Shown one piece after another: positions 1 through 11,177 of a DNA stretch of 29,606 nt. Source of the stretch: Dimargaris cristalligena (lineage: Eukaryota > Kickxellomycota > Dimargaritomycetes > Dimargaritales > Dimargaritaceae); assembly GCA_027576995.1 (NCBI GenBank), contig JANBQC010000345.1:1-29606 (forward strand). The letters are read 5' to 3'. How positions within the stretch are numbered: position 1 is the first letter of the stretch; the number at the start of each line of letters is the position of its first letter. The position numbers were made by a program, and so were the translations under genes. The notes under the pieces were generated by a model. It searched no databases, was not told the origin of the DNA, and saw only the letters and a program-made list of their open reading frames with translations.

Positions 1-442
1 TCCGACCCTATTAGTTTATTCTATTTTTACTATCAAAATTTGTCTCTGCCGTGTTCTTTACACATGTGCATGACGACCTTTCGGTTATTATAGGCCGTGG
101 ACTTGTCCATTGGGTGAAATAAGTATCACCAATAAATAACAAAACGTCGACGGCATCTATTAACGATAATAGCACTTGTACTATCTACTCCGCTTGAAAA
201 AAGAGTGAAATGGCGGCCCCCTAGGCGCTGTTTAAAATGGAGCGATTGTATATCCATTTGCCCTTGGGCCGTGGCCATTCATGCGTATATATATATATAT
301 ATGCCTTTTGGGAATCAGATATCCACTGCTCCCGTCCACCTACGTTTGGCTTTAGCCTTATTCCTATTCATTTTAATTATTACATCGCCCCCATTTTTCT
401 TCAATACTTTTATTTAATATTTCACCGGGAGCTCTTATTGCT
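1..442. other. intergenic, upstream of first gene
   Basis: No convincing coding sequence. It holds a (TA)n run at 286-302 and a pyrimidine-rich stretch just before the ATG at 443, compatible with a promoter and 5' UTR. Short open frames here overlap each other in different frames and look like chance. Confidence 0.5.
286..302. repeat. (TA)n microsatellite
   Basis: About eight TA units, 140 bp upstream of the ATG at 443. It could act as a TATA element but may be only a simple repeat. Confidence 0.8.
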
Positions 443-1703
443 ATGGTGCATCATCTATTTCCGGTGGCCGGTTTAGTCCTGGTCTGGCAGTTAACTATAG
501 GCCTTGATTTGGCATTCTCCCTTCCTAATACAGGCCAATACACACCCACACAGTCAGACTACCTTGTCGATGATAATACTCTTTATAATAACGACCACCA
601 CCCGTATGTTCACAATCCGATTGACCAGGAAATTTGGCCCCGTGGGTCTGGTATGGTAAATAACGACATACAGCAATCCCCTCTCGTATCTACCTACTGG
701 CCGCCGTATACCAACCCGAAGGTAAATGAGGATTTGACGCTCACCCCTTCGGTCAATTTTAAGGATGCCTATCCGTGGCTCGATAAATTGTCGCAGTCAG
801 TGATTCCCAATACCATGGGTAACGAACAACAAGAGCAACAGTGGCAGCAGCAGCACGAGTACAACGAGCCGCTTTTCAACTCCGATATTCATCTATCCAT
901 CCCAGACGAATCCAAAGCTTCCGCTGCCTTAGTCGATGGTGCATACGGGCCCAAAAACGCCAACCAACCCCCTTTGAAACCACAGGTGGTGGGCACAAAA
1001 TCCAAACCCGGGACCAGGTCAACACCTGAAGTTACCATGTCACCCAACCTCGGAATCAGCTCAAATTTCAGAGTCTCCATGTCGCCCCAACTCCGAACTA
1101 GCTCTAAATCGAAGTTCACCATGTCGCTCAAACAATCGCTTGCTCTATGTGAAATCTATTCAAAGTGGGCCTTTCCATCGGGTCAAGGCCTAGGCCAGGG
1201 CTCCTCGGCAGTCCATAACCGCCCGTTAAATTCAGCCCCACCGGTAACTCGCACTACGAGCCTAGCGGAGCCCCCCCTTGATGACCTCGCCGTGAAGGAA
1301 GTTGATCGAATGTATACAAATATCCTATTGAATTTAAAGTATCATCTCCAAGCAGCCCAGTCGTTTTCCACGGACTACCCCCAAAATCGACGTCCTGGTC
1401 AGCCGTTTGCTCCGAAACCCGGAATTCAATTTGAGTCGACCAACGCTTATTTACGGGGTGGCGTGGAATAAGAACTTGGACGAATTAGTCGTCCAGTTCT
1501 TCACAACCCCCCATAGGTATGATTGTGCCCAATTAATCCACGCGTCGAACACCCTCGGAGACTACCCTAAACTAGCGGTCCTGGGCCGGGGGAACTTCCT
1601 CGGTTTGGAAAATAGTCCGGCGAATATAGAGTTAATATTAGATGCCCTTAAAGCGAAATTATCGAATTACAAATTGGGGTCACGATCGATACGGGTTTAT
1701 TAG
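443..1703 (+). CDS. putative secreted protein of unknown function, frame broken near the 3' end
   Basis: I do not recognise this protein. The ATG at 443 opens a 342-codon frame ending at a TAA at 1469-1471. Its N-terminus looks like a signal peptide (hydrophobic core about residues 7-25, then SLPNTGQ). A Gln-rich patch and a Ser/Pro/Thr-rich middle follow, with three tandem 14-residue repeats. Frame +3, open from 1338 to a TAG at 1701-1703, reads as globular protein (starting TPKIDVLVSRLL, then NLDELVVQFF) and looks like the true C-terminus. The switch needs a +1 shift; the run of five C and four A at 1378-1386 is the obvious place for an indel. A 49-nt intron (1312-1360) would also join the frames, but every other intron here exceeds 130 bp. 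It could be a pseudogene, a sequencing error, or an intact gene with unusual decoding. It converges with the mtIF2 gene. Confidence 0.55.
1035..1133 (+). repeat. 42-bp coding minisatellite, three copies
   Basis: CCATGTC recurs at 1035, 1077 and 1119, exactly 42 bp apart. The units encode related 14-residue blocks (TMSPNLGISS, SMSPQLRTSS, TMSLKQ). The period is a multiple of three, so copy-number change would preserve the frame. Confidence 0.75.
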
Positions 1704-1931
1704 GAAACCACAGTGACTAGCGAGAATTTTGTAATAGGTGAGGAGTCTCTCTGATGCATGGAGGAGGGGGCGGGGCCTACATATAATGGGTAAGCTTGTC
1801 GAGATGGCTGTTGGGTGTAGCGGTAATATTTATTTGTGATTGGCTGGACATTACCATAGCTATAAACAAACGACTGGGCTGGTACAATGTAGACTAAAGG
1901 TATAATATGTTGATAAACGGATTACTAGTAC

Positions 1932-1937
1932 AATAAA
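1932..1937 (+). terminator. AATAAA polyadenylation signal candidate
   Basis: AATAAA about 230 nt after the stop at 1703, in AT-rich sequence. Position fits a 3' end for the upstream gene, but the motif is common by chance in such sequence. Confidence 0.35.
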
Positions 1938-2081
1938 CCAATCTTTAGTGCAAAGTATGCTCTATTAGGGTAATATTTGGACTTCATGAGCAAACAATAG
2001 TGGATATGGAGAGCACATAAATGAGGGAAATAATCTAGGGATGTGTGGGCCAACGTATGGTTGATAGTTGATAATAAAATT

Positions 2082-2087
2082 TTTATT
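2082..2087 (-). terminator. AATAAA polyadenylation signal candidate for mtIF2
   Basis: AATAAA on the minus strand about 210 nt downstream of the mtIF2 stop at 2299-2301. Confidence 0.4.
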
Positions 2088-2298
2088 GGTGGAAGTGGGA
2101 CAAGATCAACCACATGGCTGTATAAATGTATTGAATGGAACGATAGGGAAGAATGTATTGCTGGTCAATTCAACTCCATCCTCTAAGCGTGTTATTGACT
2201 GTACAGCTGCGTGTAAGGCTTGTCCCACACGGAGAAGTCAAGAGAGGGAGAATGGAGGAAATAGGGGTGATGGAGGGACGGTGGGACGACGACCTGCC

Positions 2299-5200
2299 TT
2301 ACTCAAGTTTACGCGGCTTTTCGATCGATTCCAAGCTGAAAATGACATCGCCTTCTTTAAAGTCCTCGAACTTATTAAACGCCATACCGCATTCCTGACC
2401 TTTACTCACCTCGGTGGTCTGCTCTTTACCCGAGCGCAGACTAGCCAAGAGCCCCTGGTACATGATTTGGTCACCGCGCATGACGCGGACCCGCCGGTCG
2501 TGGTAAAAGATCCCACTAGTGACTCGACACCCGGCAATATGGGCCACTTTGCCACGCTTAAGATCGTAAGCGAACCGTTGGAGCACCCGGGCTTCCCCCC
2601 GGGCGTGTTCCTCATACTCCGGTTCCAGTTGGGCCACCATACGGGCACGGATATCCTCCAAAAGTCGGTAAATGATGCGGTGCGTCTCAATCGGGATGTC
2701 CAGGGACTTGGCCAGCGCCTGTGCCTTCTTGTCCGCCTTAACGTTGAAGCCGATCACGACGACATCGGAGTGGACGCCCGGAACATTACTACTATTACTA
2801 GAAGTACTCTTCTTGCCACTCTCGGAAGTACAGCCACGCGCGCGCTGGATGTCGGACTCGGTAATGGGGCCGACGGCGTGGGCCACTACGTCAATATGGA
2901 CGAACCGCTGGGGAAGGGCCTGGAGACAGTCCACGACCGCTTCCACTGTGCCGCTCACATCGCCCTTCACTAATACCCGGAGCGTGGGGACCTGGGGGCG
3001 GTCCTTCGCCTCGGAGCCCGAACCTTCGGTCTCACCCCCCCCTATTAACGCCGCCGGTCCCACGAAATCTTTCTCCTGGGGGTGGTCGGGGCGCAGCCCC
3101 TTGTAGAACCGGTACACTTCCTGGGCGTAGCGCCGTTTGGCCTCCCTTTCGGCCGACATTTCCTCGTGGCTGACGAGTCGTTTGGCATTGATGGCCTGGA
3201 TCTGTTTCAGCGTTTCGGCTTGTTTGGCCTTGCCAATCCGGTTCTCGATAATCTCCTTGGCGAGGCTCTAGGGTGGTTGAGTTAGTGGTTCGACAAAATA
3301 ATAAAAAATAAAATAAAATAAAAACTATCCGAATATTAGTAATTAGGAGGAACCCTTTATATTGCTGATAGAGATAGTGAATACGCTTAAGACTATGCGT
3401 CGTAACCGCAGCCTACTTTCTGGAATAAGTAACTGTGACTTACCTCTGATTCAACCTGGATGGCGGTCTGGCCAGCCTCGGGCAGATCCTTCCAACCCGT
3501 GGCACTGACGGGAGTACCCGGCTCGGCAATTTTAACGGCCTTGCCCAGATCGTTGGTCATACTACGGATACGGCAGTAACTCTGACCTGCAACGATAATA
3601 TCACCCACACTCAAGGACCCGTTCTGGATGAGCAGTGACGCCGACAATCTAAAAGATCAAATATATAAAAAAAGACAGAGTATAGTAAACCAATACAATT
3701 TTGTACGGTAATGAAGTGGTTAGATAGGTTGGATACCAAATATCGGTTAAGATCTGATTCACGACGGCTTTACCAATGGGTACGCCACAGTATAGGGCGT
3801 AACCTTGCCCAAAGCGCTACCAATGAAGAAATATAGCGTTTCACTTACCCTCGACCCTTTTCGGACTGGGACTCGATAATGGCCGCTTCCACAGGGCCGT
3901 CGGTGGGGGCCCGCAGGTCCAGCACTTCCGCCAGGAGGACGATGTTCTCCACCAGCAGTTCAATGCCCGTACCTTTAAGTGCCGAAATTTCCACCACCTG
4001 TACGTCCCCGCCCATATCCTCGACCTGCACGCCGTACTTAAGCAGTCCTTCCCGAATCTTCTGGGGATTGGCCCCCGGTTTGTCGCACTTGTTAATCGCC
4101 ACAATAATGGGCACATCGGCAGATCGGGCGTGTTCGATGGCCTCGGCCGTTTGGGGCATGACTCCGTCGTCGGCCGAAACGACCAGAACGACCAGATCGG
4201 TCATGTGGGCGCCCCGCGAGCGCATGTTCGAAAAGGCCGCGTGGCCCGGGGTATCCAGGAAAGTGGCCCGCTGGCCGGAAGGAAGAGTCACAGCGAAGGC
4301 ACCGATATGCTGCGTGATACCGCCCGCCTCGGAGTCGACGATGGAGGATTTCCGTAGAGTGTCGAGCAGCGTGGTTTTGCCATGGTCAACGTGGCCCATG
4401 ATGGTGACGACAGGAGGGCGCAGCGGGAATTCGGACATGTCGTCGGGCAAATCACGGGGTTGGACGTCCTTACCTTTGTCCTCTGTAATAATGGGATTGA
4501 TGTCAAACTCCAGGACAATGGCGGTGGTATCCTCGGGGGTCAGCATGTAGTCGTGGTGGAGCTCGCCCATACCCATATTGGTAATGACCCGCTGCAGATG
4601 ATCTAGCCGCACGTGGATAAGATCGGCCAGGCCGCTCACCGTGACGGCGTCCGGAATCACGACTTCGCGCACCTTTTTGCTCCGTACCTTACGCTTCCGG
4701 GGGGTTCGGCGATCACCGCCCTCTTCCGACTGGGCTAAGGCGAGCCGGACATTCTTGCCGCGTTTCCGATGACCCGATTCGTCAAATAAGCCATCGCCAT
4801 CGATGCTATCAGTAGAGTCGGGGCGCCGGGTGCGGGGTTTATTATTATCCCCCACTTTTTTGGTGGGCGCGTCCTTGTATTTGTCAATGGCTGACTTTTT
4901 GTGGATTTTCCGATCGGGGTCAGGCATCAAGCGACGCTTCTCTTCCGGCTGGGTGTCCGGCTTGGCCTGGTCCAGGGCCGACGGGATATCATCGGGTTTG
5001 GGACGCGGGGGTAGGCCCCGCGAAGGATAACGATCATTACGGAAACCCGGCGAATGGGGTGGTGAACGAGGTGACCGGAAACGGTTATCATCAGCGGGAT
5101 TCCGGTTGAAGGGGGGTCGTCCCGATGGTGGCAGTTGGGGTCGTCGCTATTAATCAATAGGCGGAAGTTATCAGAAATATAATTAACATATTTTTTTAAA

Positions 5201-6841
5201 AAAATAAAAAAGGATAATCATATTAGTTGGCCATCCAAAGGCATGGTTAGGGGGGCGGGAATCGATAGAAGTACCAAAAACACCCGAGTAGAAAGTTACA
5301 AATAATTCAACATCAATAAACCACCCAAATAGCCGGACCAAAGTTGGTGCCATGAACTGGAAGCCACTGGCGATGAATTAAGTGTTGAATAAAATACTTA
5401 CGGGTTGGGACGCAAAATCAGATATCGAGGAATTCGGGGATTGGTAAGACGGGGCTGCAAACTGATTAGCACCCTGGAAGCGCTGATAAGAAGACGGGGG
5501 TGACGATATCCCAGGGAAACGGTTTGTCGTACGCGGGCAAGGCGGCCTGGTCCCTGACGTGTTTGTTGACGAAGGTGAGGCATTACGCATCGGCTGGGAG
5601 AATTGGCGAGGTCGCATCGGCTCCGATTTGCCTGGAGTAGCCGCCTGCCAAGGGTGGGCGGATGAGGAGGGCCTTGGTGGCCGGGGGGCGGCGGCTGGGG
5701 CAGGGGATGCCTGGGCTGCAGAAGTTAACCACGGCTGGGAGGAGGGCGGTAGCTGGGTGCGACTGGGTCGAGGGTAAGCCGGACTGTACTGTTGCGAGTT
5801 ACTCGACCGGGCCGGGGTTGATAATGATGATGATGAGGCTAGGTATTGGGATGGAAGTGGGGCCTTAATGGAGAAGGGGATCCGGGAAGTGGGTTCAGTT
5901 GACGGGTTGGTGTATTCTGGTCTATGGAGTTCCTCCCGTCTCCGGGTCGGACCTGACGACTGACCAGGTCGGCCGTAAGTAGCCTGGTCATTGCTAGACG
6001 GTCTATTGGCATTAGTGCCGGCATAGCGACTGCCCTGGTCCATCCTGTTGGTATAGTTTTGGTATCCCGGAGGAGGAGGAGGAAATTGGCGGGCACCGTT
6101 GTCGGCGGCCGGTGGTCCCGGGGAGGCAGCGATCGGAGGGGTTGTTTGGGTGGGGCGGAAGGTGTTCGATCGGGGCGGCATAAAAGACCGGGGTCGCCGA
6201 TCGAATAAACTATGGATATCACTCAATAAGTGACCATTGGGCAAATCGGGCTGGCCGGTGGGGCCGAGTGCCGCAGCACGGCCTCGAAAAGCGGGATTGG
6301 GTCCCGACGCCGGACCGGGGCGGGGCGGGTACCCCGCGGGAGATACGCTAGGTGGTGACCAAGCCGTGGTGGACCGGGCACTTGCTGGGCCCACGGATGG
6401 GGATGACGGTGAAGGTGGGGTAGGTCTGGAAGCCGGCCGACTACGGCTAGCTCCGGCGGGAGCCTTCAGCCAGCTTAGGCCACCACTGTTGTCGTTTGGA
6501 CTCCTCCGGCTGGCAGTGGTATGAATCGCTTGGTGGGAGGGGATCAATTCTCCAGGGGCGGTCTGGGTCCGAATTAGCCATGAGGTCTGGTAAATGGAAT
6601 CGGTTACAATTAGACATTGGTATTGCACAGGGTCAGTTTCTAATCAACATAAGCAGTCCATACTCTCTACAGTCTCCTATTTGTAGTAGTAATGGTGAAT
6701 GGGTTGCTAAAAGCACTACTTTGCTCTGGGAACACGGAGGACAATGGGATCCATAGTGGCACTATGCTATGATAGCCGTCTTACTTGATTCAACCGATCG
6801 GCACGGCGGGGAATGGCGCCTACCCGAAAATAGGCGAGCAT
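2299..6841 (-). CDS. MTIF2: mitochondrial translation initiation factor IF-2
   Basis: GTPase that places initiator tRNA on the mitochondrial small ribosomal subunit and promotes subunit joining. Exons (minus): 6841-6785, 6586-5402, 5146-3849, 3648-3444, 3267-2299, giving 3714 nt and 1237 aa. Exon 1 encodes 19 residues ([19 protein letters not shown]), basic and free of acids until D15, a fitting mitochondrial presequence. Residues 20 to about 570 are Pro/Ser/Arg-rich low complexity, then basic. An IF2_N-like segment lies at about 576-631. The G domain shows GHVDHGKT (665-672), GGITQ (689-693), DTPGH (712-716), NKCD (766-769) and SALKG (802-806). NKCD, and GWKDLPEAG in exon 4, resemble animal mitochondrial IF2. 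Exon 5 carries the later beta-barrel and C-terminal domains ([25 protein letters not shown]). It is much longer than yeast Ifm1 (676 aa). The join of exon 1 is the least certain step. Confidence 0.96.
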
Positions 6842-7714
6842 AGCGGCGTTGGGATACGAGAGGCCTCGGTATTTATATTTATGAATTTTTTATAAAGGAG
6901 GGTAAAATATACTCTAAGTTCCGCGCAAAACTAAGTAGGTGGAAGAAGAGTAAAATAGGAGGTGGAATCCAGTAGCGGGTGGCGATTACCCGTTAAAATC
7001 CAGAAAGAGAGCTGCATGCAGGCCAATGAGCTCGGGTAATGGGAGTTGGAGTTGCTTGAGATTCCCGGCTGCGCAGTAGAATGGGGAGCCAGAGTTGCTC
7101 ATGCTGAGAATTTTGGGATCGGGTGAAACAGAGCGAACCACACACAACCCTCTCTTTCCCTTACTGGCCCAACCCCCACGTATCTACACCACTCAGGCAC
7201 GCTACTAGACTCTTCTCCAATAAAGGGGCTCTAATGTAAAACCAGCCTTGTGCGTCAACTGTCCGATTCAGACACCCCTAACCCCCCCCTCCTACGCTTC
7301 CCTTTTTTAGGAGTGTCGATTGGATGCGGAGAAGGGTGTCAACACATCCATTCTTATGACCTCCGCTATATATCTACATGCGTATCTAGTGTAATTCCCC
7401 GCACTACAAGAATTAATATAGCCGACTATTTATTTGGTGGATGGGGGCGTTGTTTGGCCATCTTTGAAAGGCAACGTCGTATCATTTGATTAAATGTCAT
7501 GGATCTTAATAGGGATGCAAAGATGTCCAATGAAAAATCAATTTGACCTGCTGTATCACACCGATTAAATCTTGGGGAAATCAAAGCGAAGAAAGCCTAA
7601 AGGTACACGGAGAAGAAGGCAGAGAAACTACAAGAAATAGGGAGAGGGCATGCTGCCCTAAGAGACCAAACGAGTAGAACCCGTGGTTGCCGGTGGAGTG
7701 CAAGAGAATACCGT
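6842..7714. other. intergenic region upstream of mtIF2
   Basis: Holds the mtIF2 promoter (minus) and the tetraspanin 3' flank. A TATAAAG at about 6891 lies on the plus strand, but no plus-strand gene follows it. No coding sequence is supported. Confidence 0.5.
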
Positions 7715-8455
7715 TTACGGGACGGGTGAATCCGCCTCCTCTTCGATGGGTAGCCCGCGGCTTACCCGCTCCTCTTCCAGCAAAGCCTGGCGTTCGCCCG
7801 GGGTGGCGGCGGTTTCCTGGACGGCGAGCTGTTTGTATAGTGCTGTTCCGCAGAGCAACGCGAGGGCCTGCACGGCAATGAGGATAAATTCCCCGATGAT
7901 CAGGGCCCGGAATTCCGACTGGTAGCCACGCTGGAGCAGATCGTAACAGGGCCGGTTGTAGCCGAACAAGGGACTCTCGACGCAGGCCTGGGGCGACGAC
8001 TTAGGGATGGCCCGGTCGTCCACATTTTTAAAGCCACAGCAACCGTATTCGTCCTGCAGGTCGCGGATGATTTTGGGGTGGCGGTCGTAGGCGTTCTGCC
8101 AGGCGGCGTCTAAGCCCACCTCCACGGTGAGTTGGTGAATGATGGCGTAGAGGGCCACCACCAGTTGGATGGCCAGGAGGATGGTCATGATGGCGCTGTA
8201 GGCCAGCGTGGCGTAGCGCTTTTCCGTGAGGGAGCCGTAGCTGCCCAAGAGACCGGTGAAAAAAACGAGGGCGCCCATAATAAGCATGAAAATGGGGATC
8301 CAGAAACGGCCCGAGAAGGAAACGTGGGTGGCCGCTAGTGTGTAAATGGCCAGACCGACGAGGGCCAGGCCGGACAGCGATACCAAGACGCTAAAGAAGG
8401 CGGTGAAGAGTCGGGCGGTCTCCAACCGCAGCTGGAAAGGGTGGTTATTGGTCAT
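7715..8455 (-). CDS. tetraspanin
   Basis: Intronless 246-residue protein with the tetraspanin plan: four membrane segments at about 14-40, 51-75, 81-107 and 184-206, a short first loop, and a large second loop of about 75 residues between segments 3 and 4. That loop carries the diagnostic CCG (139-141) plus Cys158 and Cys170, which in the family form the two conserved disulfides. Tetraspanins organise membrane microdomains; in fungi Pls1 and Tsp-type members act in polarised growth and infection structures, and I cannot tell which class this is. The cytoplasmic tail of about 40 residues is acidic (EEERVSRG, IEEEAD). The ATG at 8455 is chosen because the open frame extends upstream only through GTG codons, and the residues after it (MTNNHPFQLRLE) suit a cytoplasmic N-terminus. 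It is divergent from the proteasome gene. Confidence 0.9.
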   Translation of the reverse strand: MTNNHPFQLRLETARLFTAFFSVLVSLSGLALVGLAIYTLAATHVSFSGRFWIPIFMLIMGALVFFTGLLGSYGSLTEKRYATLAYSAIMTILLAIQLVVALYAIIHQLTVEVGLDAAWQNAYDRHPKIIRDLQDEYGCCGFKNVDDRAIPKSSPQACVESPLFGYNRPCYDLLQRGYQSEFRALIIGEFILIAVQALALLCGTALYKQLAVQETAATPGERQALLEEERVSRGLPIEEEADSPVP

Positions 8456-10014
8456 GGCGACGATGACCCAAACCAAGAGTATCGCGAAGGGCACGGGTAA
8501 GCAGCTGGTTTAAACAAACAAATGATGATGATCGGGCGTGAGGGAGAAAGGAAGGTTGATGATATAAATGGAATATGGACCAGGAGGAAAAGCAATAATA
8601 GCGAAGGGAAGCGTTTGAACCCGGTTTATGAGGACGAACCCGGTGTTTTATTGGAGAGATTCACAGCCTTTACATAATCGTAATGGCGGGTGAGACACAT
8701 ACGCTCGTTCACATTGGCGCGCCTTTCGATATATAAAGTACACCCAGGTGTGAGAGTCAAACAACGAGCACTATTATGTCACCCCCCTACCAAAGCCTGA
8801 GTTTTTCCCCTTGCTCTCCTCAACAAGCCATCCCTTGTCGTCATCTATCCCTAAATCTGGGACACTGGCGTCATTATCTGGCCATTGATTCGCACCAGCT
8901 GATTATTCGATTTCTTGCAGGCTGTGGTTAAGACCGTTAGTGTGCAACGAGGTCGGGAGTGCCATTTACTACTATTGTGAAATAATGGTGAGTGATTAGG
9001 AAGGAGGGGGGGGGTAGTGTAATTATAGCACGACCGTCGATTCTATTTGGCAGACTCCTCCCGATCTGTCAAAGTTTCCAAAATTTTGTCGCATACTAGG
9101 CATTACGCGGACGTTCCCGTGGGGTTGCTCGTCTCGCCAATATTACCAGCTGGATAATAAGAGAGGGGTATGCTCTGGCCATGTAATAAAACTGGTGGCC
9201 GGTAGGAGAATGTATCGAATGAAACCCCGGTGGTCTTCAAATCCAGTACTAGATTTACTGGGTAATTATAGCGTAGACTACAACGGTACTTATTAATTCA
9301 ATGGTATAGAATCGTACCGGTCAAGGCGAGATTGTTCGTTGCACAGTTAAGACTCGGTCAGGTTTCATATCACTGCCAGTTTCTTGTCCATTTCTATCGA
9401 AATTTACGCCAAATGCCATGGCAGTGCGTTTATAGTAGACAAGGTCAGCAGAGAGTGGATCGAAATCATTTGGTTATTTGGCAGCAATAATTCTGGACTA
9501 CCCTTTATTAAAAAGTCACCTGATTCGCTGGTAATCAATCACCGCTGGAGGATTACTCCTCAACTGCAGTTGTGTCCTTCACCATATGTGCTGTATTATA
9601 CTGCCCGTAAGCCCGTCGTGGGTGGGAGAATGTGTGTAGATAGATGGGTGTCTAACAGGCTGACTAAGGAACCGAGAGATGCGCAAAATAGGACACGCCC
9701 AGTAACCCAGGTGGTCTCGTTGAAGCCAGGCATAGGATTCGCATGGAAAAGACCGTCTTCCACTCTGCTCCATTACATTACTACATTCTGCCTACTTGTT
9801 CTCTATCTCCCCCCTCCATCTCATTCCACTTGTCCCTCCCGCGTCTCGTCATCTTCTAGACCCGCCGCCCCGCAAGTCTTCTGGATACCACAGATTTGCC
9901 ACAATACTGACTCCGCTCGACCAGATCGTTCATCCCGCATTCCTCCGGCCTTCGTAGTGAATTGCCTCGCATCTACCCCCTTCCTCCATCCATTCCCCTC
10001 TTTTCACACGTGAA
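8456..10014. other. divergent promoter region, tetraspanin / proteasome beta-7
   Basis: 1.56 kb between divergent starts. A plus-strand TATATAAAG at about 8730 is followed by a 51-codon ATG frame at 8776-8931 with no recognisable features; I do not call it a gene. A long open frame over 9384-10013 lacks an ATG start and shows no protein-like character. No tRNA or other RNA gene was recognised. Confidence 0.5.
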
Positions 10015-11177
10015 ATGAGCTCCGTCAACTTTAAATCAACCCGGGCCACCCAAGCCGCCACCCCCATCACCCATTCCGGGTAAGTCCACGTAGTTTAATC
10101 TGGAACTGACCTGCCTTCGTCGTCAACGTCATCCACCAACGTGCGGCAAAAAGGAAGGGAGCGGAGTATGGGGTATGTAGTAGTACTTCTATCCCCGACA
10201 ACCCCACTTTACGATACAAGTATATTCCGACCATTAGATTCTACTCCGCCCGGTGGGGGCGACATGGGCTAGTATAATATTTACCGATGCCCTATATTAA
10301 CCCACTTCTATAATACATCTATTATGTTGTCTACTCCTCCCACCATCTACGGCCGTCTCCTTCCCCTCCGAACCCTACAGTGGTCCTGTGGTCACGGGTA
10401 CTTCCGTGCTCGGTATTAAATATAAGGACGGTGTTATGCTTGCTGCCGATTGCCTTGGTAAGTCCCCAAATCCGGTCATTTGAACTACTTTGCCGATGCT
10501 GCCCTTTGCCAGCGGCCATAGGTGGTTTCCGTCTTACTAATGCCAATTATGCACATATCTCACTGAACCCCGCAAATTCCCCCTTCCTAGCGTCCTACGG
10601 CTCGCTGGCCCGTTTCCGCGATGTTGACCGCCTCCAGCCCGTTGGCGAACACACCGTTGTGGGTGCTTCCGGCGATATTGGTGACTTCCAATACGTCCAA
10701 GACCTCTTGGAAAAGTCGATGATCCATGAGTTTTACACCGCCGACGGCCACGCCCTCGCCACCCCCCACATCTACTCCTACTTGAGCCGCCTGATGTACC
10801 AGCGCCGCAGTCAAATGAACCCCCTGTGGAACTCCTACCTCGTCGGTGGTTTGAACGACAGCGGGGAACCCTTCCTCGGCTACATCGACCTCATCGGCAC
10901 CACCTACCAATCGTCCACCATCGCCACGGGCTTCGGTGCTTACCTGGCCCAGCCGATCCTCCGCAAGGCCGTCGAGGGCCGCGAGAATGAAATTACGGAA
11001 GAGGAGGCGATTAAAATCATCGACGACTGCATGCGGGTGCTGTTCTACCGGGACGCCCGTTCCCTGAACAAATTCCGTCGGGCTAAGGTGACTAAGGAGG
11101 GCGTGACCGTCACGGAACCTTACTCGCTGACCACTGAGTGGGGCTTCGCCGAAAACATCATCGGTTACGGTGCCTAG
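10015..11177 (+). CDS. PRE4: 20S proteasome subunit beta-7 (PSMB4 / Pre4)
   Basis: Structural beta subunit of the 20S proteasome, found in both beta rings, in cytosol and nucleus. Exons 10015-10079, 10381-10457 and 10591-11177 join to 729 nt, 242 aa, with both donors GTAAGT. Family landmarks in order: GPVVTGTSVLGIKY (about 23-36), AADCLASYGSLARFRDV, GASGDIGDFQYV, MYQRRSQMNPLWNSYLVGG, FLGYIDLIG, ATGFGAYLAQPILR and CMRVLFYRDARS. As in other beta-7 subunits, the residue before the TGTSV strand is not a Thr nucleophile (TGTSV sits where catalytic subunits have mature Thr1), so it is taken as non-catalytic. The propeptide is short, about 15-20 residues. Intron 2 has a good branch site (TTACTAAT near 10533). 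The protein is slightly shorter than yeast Pre4 (266 aa). Confidence 0.97.

Larger units (their letters stand above)
1704..2298. other. convergent intergenic region
   Basis: Lies between the stops of the unknown secreted protein (+) and mtIF2 (-). It is AT-rich, with candidate polyadenylation signals for both strands. No coding sequence is supported. Confidence 0.6.

Noticed and set aside
1312..1360. 49-nt intron that would repair the first gene's frame
   Set aside because: Far shorter than the 133-323 bp introns elsewhere, and it would remove sequence that reads as a coding helix; kept only as an alternative.
2068..2973. 301-codon plus-strand open frame
   Set aside because: Lies antisense to the conserved mtIF2 C-terminal exon; it is a shadow frame without protein-like features of its own.
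3879..4550. 223-codon plus-strand open frame
   Set aside because: Antisense to the mtIF2 G domain, whose motifs fix the real coding strand.
8776..8931. 51-codon ATG frame 40 bp after a TATATAAAG
   Set aside because: Suggestive spacing, but the product has no signal, domain or composition that supports a gene.
9384..10013. 209-codon plus-strand open frame upstream of the proteasome gene
   Set aside because: No ATG start; composition looks like promoter/leader sequence, and it ends just before the real ATG at 10015.
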